The notes under the pieces: model-generated
Databases searched by the model: none
Seen by the model: only the letters and a program-made list of their open reading frames with translations
Told to the model about the DNA's origin: nothing
Translations under genes and position numbers: made by a program
In this document: piece by piece, positions 61,800-64,000 of the stretch
How the letters are laid out: each line of letters starts with the position of its first letter
Numbering within the stretch: the first letter of the stretch is position 1
Source of the DNA: Dickeya fangzhongdai
GTDB lineage: Bacteria; Pseudomonadota; Gammaproteobacteria; Enterobacterales; Enterobacteriaceae
Assembly: GCF_002812485.1 (NCBI RefSeq)
Contig: NZ_CP025003.1
Location: 310,001 to 374,000 of the forward strand
DNA: 64,000 nt
Direction: 5' to 3'

Positions 61800-63802
61800 G
61801 TGAGTTTACGGTTGACGACGCAATCCGGCGAGGTGCTAAGCACACCGGTCGCTCCGGACAGCGAATTCCCCGGCTGGTGCAATTGCGCAAAGTTGCTGGC
61901 AAGCTTCCAGGCATCCATCCCCATGGCAAACAGCCGCACCAGCGAGTAATCGTTGCGGAACTGCGTGCTGACTTGCTGCATCAGCGCCGGGCTGGCGCCA
62001 GTCAACAGCGGAATATCGCTGAACTGCAGCCCTTCCATTTCAAACCGGAAATCCGGCCCCAGACCGGCCTGATAGCTACGTGAGCTGGCGTAGAGCGCCG
62101 GGCGCAGCGCGCCTTTGTTGCGCATGTCGATCATCGGTTTGAGCAGCGTCAGTTCATCCGGCGTGGCGATGATATAAACCGCATCCACGTTGCCGTCACT
62201 GGTAACGGTGGCGATCGGCGGCGCCTGATTCGGGATGGTCAACCCGCCAACCGTGGTGGAGGACTGTGGAGCGGAAGCCGCTGTGATAACCGGTTGGCCG
62301 TTGAGCGGAATACCTGCGCCGCTGTTGAGCGCCTGTTTCAGGTCATACACGCCGCCGGTGCGCTGCTGCAATACCACGCCGCCTGCCTGCTGTTGCCAGG
62401 ACTTGGCGAAAGCGGCCACCACCCTGTCGCCCAGATTGCCGCGCGGCGCCAGAATCAACGGATGCTGCTTACCCTGCTTGTGAATGAATTGCGCCGCGTC
62501 GACGGCTTCATCTTCCGGCGACAGAGCGAAATAGCAGATGTTCGGATTGGGCTGGATGTGTTCCGGCTGGTTCAGCGCCAGCACATTCAGGGACGGGTTG
62601 AGTCCCGGTAGCTGTTCCACCTCGTTTTTGAGCAGCGGACCGACGATGGTGGTGGCGCCGTCTTTCTGCGCCTGAGCAATCACGTTTGCCAATGCCTGAT
62701 TGGAGGTGTCGTAGACTTTCACCGGAATGCTGCTGACCGCTGTCGGCGCAATCGCCGGAACGGCGGTTGCCGTTGCAACAGGCGCTGAGACAGCCGCTGT
62801 GGCGGACAGTGACGGGGTATTCGCATCTGTCGATGGCGTAGGCGCAGCCGTGCCGGTCGCCTCGGCAGGCGCGGCTGATTGCGCTACCTGCGGCGGCATC
62901 GCCAGCGTTGCCTGCCCGCTTCTGGCGGCGCTAAACCCTTGCTGAATAGCATTGGCGAATACCTGCGCCTGCCCGTTCAGCGGCAACAGCAGCGCGATGG
63001 CGTTACTGCCGGCGGGGGCGCTCTCTCCCGGTTGCGTAGCCGCGGCGGGCGGCGTGCCGCCCAGCTGCGACGGCAGTTGTTTGGCTGCCGGGTGACGTGG
63101 ATAACGTCTCTTCCAGTCTTCTATCGCAGCCTGCAGGTCAGAGGGAACCTGAGCTTTGGTCTGCCAGAGATTCAGCAGGTCGAGCCAGCCTTGCAGGGTA
63201 TTTTCGTCGACATTGATCACCATCGATCCGAGATCCTGCTGGGTGAGGCGGGTTAATGCCGCCCAGGTCTGATCGATGTTGCGCTGATGGGCGTCGCCCT
63301 GCAACAACGGCTCCTGCCCAATGTAGGCGCGGATCAGCGTCAACGACGGGCGATCCTGAGCGGCTTTGATTTGCGTCTGGTAGTAACGTTCCTGTTGCTG
63401 GGGCGACAGCGACTTCACATCCAACTGGGCCAGCGTGCTGTTGGCGGCGTTCAGGTCGTTCTGCGCGACCGCCAGTTCGGCGGTCAGCAGGCGCTGTTCC
63501 TGACGCTGCTTGTCGCTCAATTGCGACGGCAAGGCGTTCAACTGACCGTTGGCCTGCGGGAGTTTGCCTTCCTGAATCAGGGCATGAATCGCAAGTAATT
63601 GCCAGCCAGCCTTGCTATCATCACCACTTTGCTGCATCTGCTGCAGGTAGTAATCGGAAGACGCACCGGCTTTGCCCTCTACGTGCTGCTGGGTCGCAGT
63701 GTCTTGCGGGGCCTGGCTGGGACAGCCGGCGAGAAACAGTGCCGCCAGCATGACAGGAACCAGACGGCCTGCATGGGTACGGACAGAATTTAACGGAAGC
63801 AT
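61757..63802 (-). CDS. lpoA: Outer-membrane lipoprotein activator of PBP1A
   Basis: LpoA reaches from the outer membrane to PBP1A and stimulates peptidoglycan synthesis. The 681-residue product has a lipobox LAGC with Cys27, an N-terminal TPR-like helical domain (about residues 40-250) and a C-terminal domain like periplasmic binding proteins (from about 265, [20 protein letters not shown]). An Ala/Pro/Thr-rich insert of about 65 residues (about 300-365) lies inside the C-terminal domain, making it larger than some relatives. The last codons overlap yraN. Confidence 0.95.
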   Translation of the reverse strand: MLPLNSVRTHAGRLVPVMLAALFLAGCPSQAPQDTATQQHVEGKAGASSDYYLQQMQQSGDDSKAGWQLLAIHALIQEGKLPQANGQLNALPSQLSDKQRQEQRLLTAELAVAQNDLNAANSTLAQLDVKSLSPQQQERYYQTQIKAAQDRPSLTLIRAYIGQEPLLQGDAHQRNIDQTWAALTRLTQQDLGSMVINVDENTLQGWLDLLNLWQTKAQVPSDLQAAIEDWKRRYPRHPAAKQLPSQLGGTPPAAATQPGESAPAGSNAIALLLPLNGQAQVFANAIQQGFSAARSGQATLAMPPQVAQSAAPAEATGTAAPTPSTDANTPSLSATAAVSAPVATATAVPAIAPTAVSSIPVKVYDTSNQALANVIAQAQKDGATTIVGPLLKNEVEQLPGLNPSLNVLALNQPEHIQPNPNICYFALSPEDEAVDAAQFIHKQGKQHPLILAPRGNLGDRVVAAFAKSWQQQAGGVVLQQRTGGVYDLKQALNSGAGIPLNGQPVITAASAPQSSTTVGGLTIPNQAPPIATVTSDGNVDAVYIIATPDELTLLKPMIDMRNKGALRPALYASSRSYQAGLGPDFRFEMEGLQFSDIPLLTGASPALMQQVSTQFRNDYSLVRLFAMGMDAWKLASNFAQLHQPGNSLSGATGVLSTSPDCVVNRKLTWLQFRQGQLVPAS

Positions 63803-63861
63803 ACTGTATCCAGTGATGTTTTAACGATGCTCAATATTAAATCGGCAAACCGGATGAAACA

Positions 63862-64000
63862 ATGAATCAAGACCAACAAGCACAGATTTCCGCCTCCACG
63901 CTTTACATTGTTCCCACGCCTATCGGCAATCTGGCGGATATTACTCAGCGGGCGTTGGCGGTGTTGCAACAGGTTGATCTTATTGCAGCAGAAGATACCC
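63862..64000 (+). CDS. rsmI: 16S rRNA 2'-O-methyltransferase RsmI, N-terminal fragment
   Basis: The first 46 codons are present before the window ends. [20 protein letters not shown] and LIAAEDT are the N-terminal signatures of RsmI (YraL), which 2'-O-methylates C1402 of 16S rRNA. It is divergent from lpoA, the same arrangement as in E. coli, with 59 bases between the two starts. Confidence 0.95.
   Translation, partial: MNQDQQAQISASTLYIVPTPIGNLADITQRALAVLQQVDLIAAEDT

Overview
The window is chromosomal DNA of a gamma-proteobacterium of the order Enterobacterales, most likely Dickeya or a close relative in the Pectobacteriaceae. I infer this from GC-rich coding sequence, from proteins that are near full-length matches to Escherichia coli orthologues as I remember them (MreB, MurA, GltB and ArcB nearly residue for residue), and from the gene order. 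No database search was possible. I saw no prophage, insertion sequence, integron, CRISPR array, rRNA or tRNA gene. Almost the whole window is conserved core genome, broken by a few accessory genes.

Layout. 1-3717: start of accB, aroQ, the methionine sulfoxide reductase pair msrQ/msrP and the quinone oxidoreductase acuI, all on the minus strand. 3870-16434, plus strand: csrD, the cell-shape operon mreBCD, the Maf-type pyrophosphatase yhdE, rng (RNase G), the large envelope protein yhdP and tldD. 16481-20884: the divergent LysR regulator aaeR and its efflux operon aaeXAB. 20897-24720: a DUF1543 protein, a LysE-type exporter, darP, pmbA (the partner of tldD) and rnk. 24944-33050, minus strand: npr-rapZ-ptsN-hpf-rpoN (nitrogen PTS and sigma-54), then lptBAC, kdsC, kdsD and yrbG (LPS transport and Kdo synthesis). 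33332-38203, plus strand: mlaFEDCB (outer-membrane lipid asymmetry), ibaG and murA. 38257-41419, minus strand: degS, degQ and zapG. 41630-47020: zapE, a dienelactone-hydrolase-like gene (yghX), rplM-rpsI, sspAB and a GFA-family gene. 47092-52980, minus strand: gltBD. 53699-58697: yhcC, arcB, the antisense-strand small RNA arcZ, elbB and mtgA. 58791-60092: an accessory exported polysaccharide lyase. 60190-64000: dolP, diaA, yraN and lpoA on the minus strand and the start of rsmI on the plus strand.

The dominant theme is building and guarding the cell envelope: cell shape (MreBCD), peptidoglycan (MurA, MtgA, LpoA), LPS (Lpt, Kds), phospholipid transport (Mla, YhdP, DolP), periplasmic proteolysis (DegS, DegQ) and division (ZapE, ZapG). 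Global regulation is the second theme: RpoN, the PTS-Ntr proteins, ArcB/ArcZ, CsrD, RapZ and SspA.

I do not see a wholly new multi-gene system. The observations most worth a second look are: a yraN gene whose only start consistent with the family is CTG; a sigma-E-type promoter in front of degQ; an exported PL5/PL38-like lyase in a plant-pathogen-like genome; a perfect inverted repeat overlapping the rplM promoter; arcZ terminating antisense to the end of arcB; and two short tandem-repeat arrays in gene gaps.
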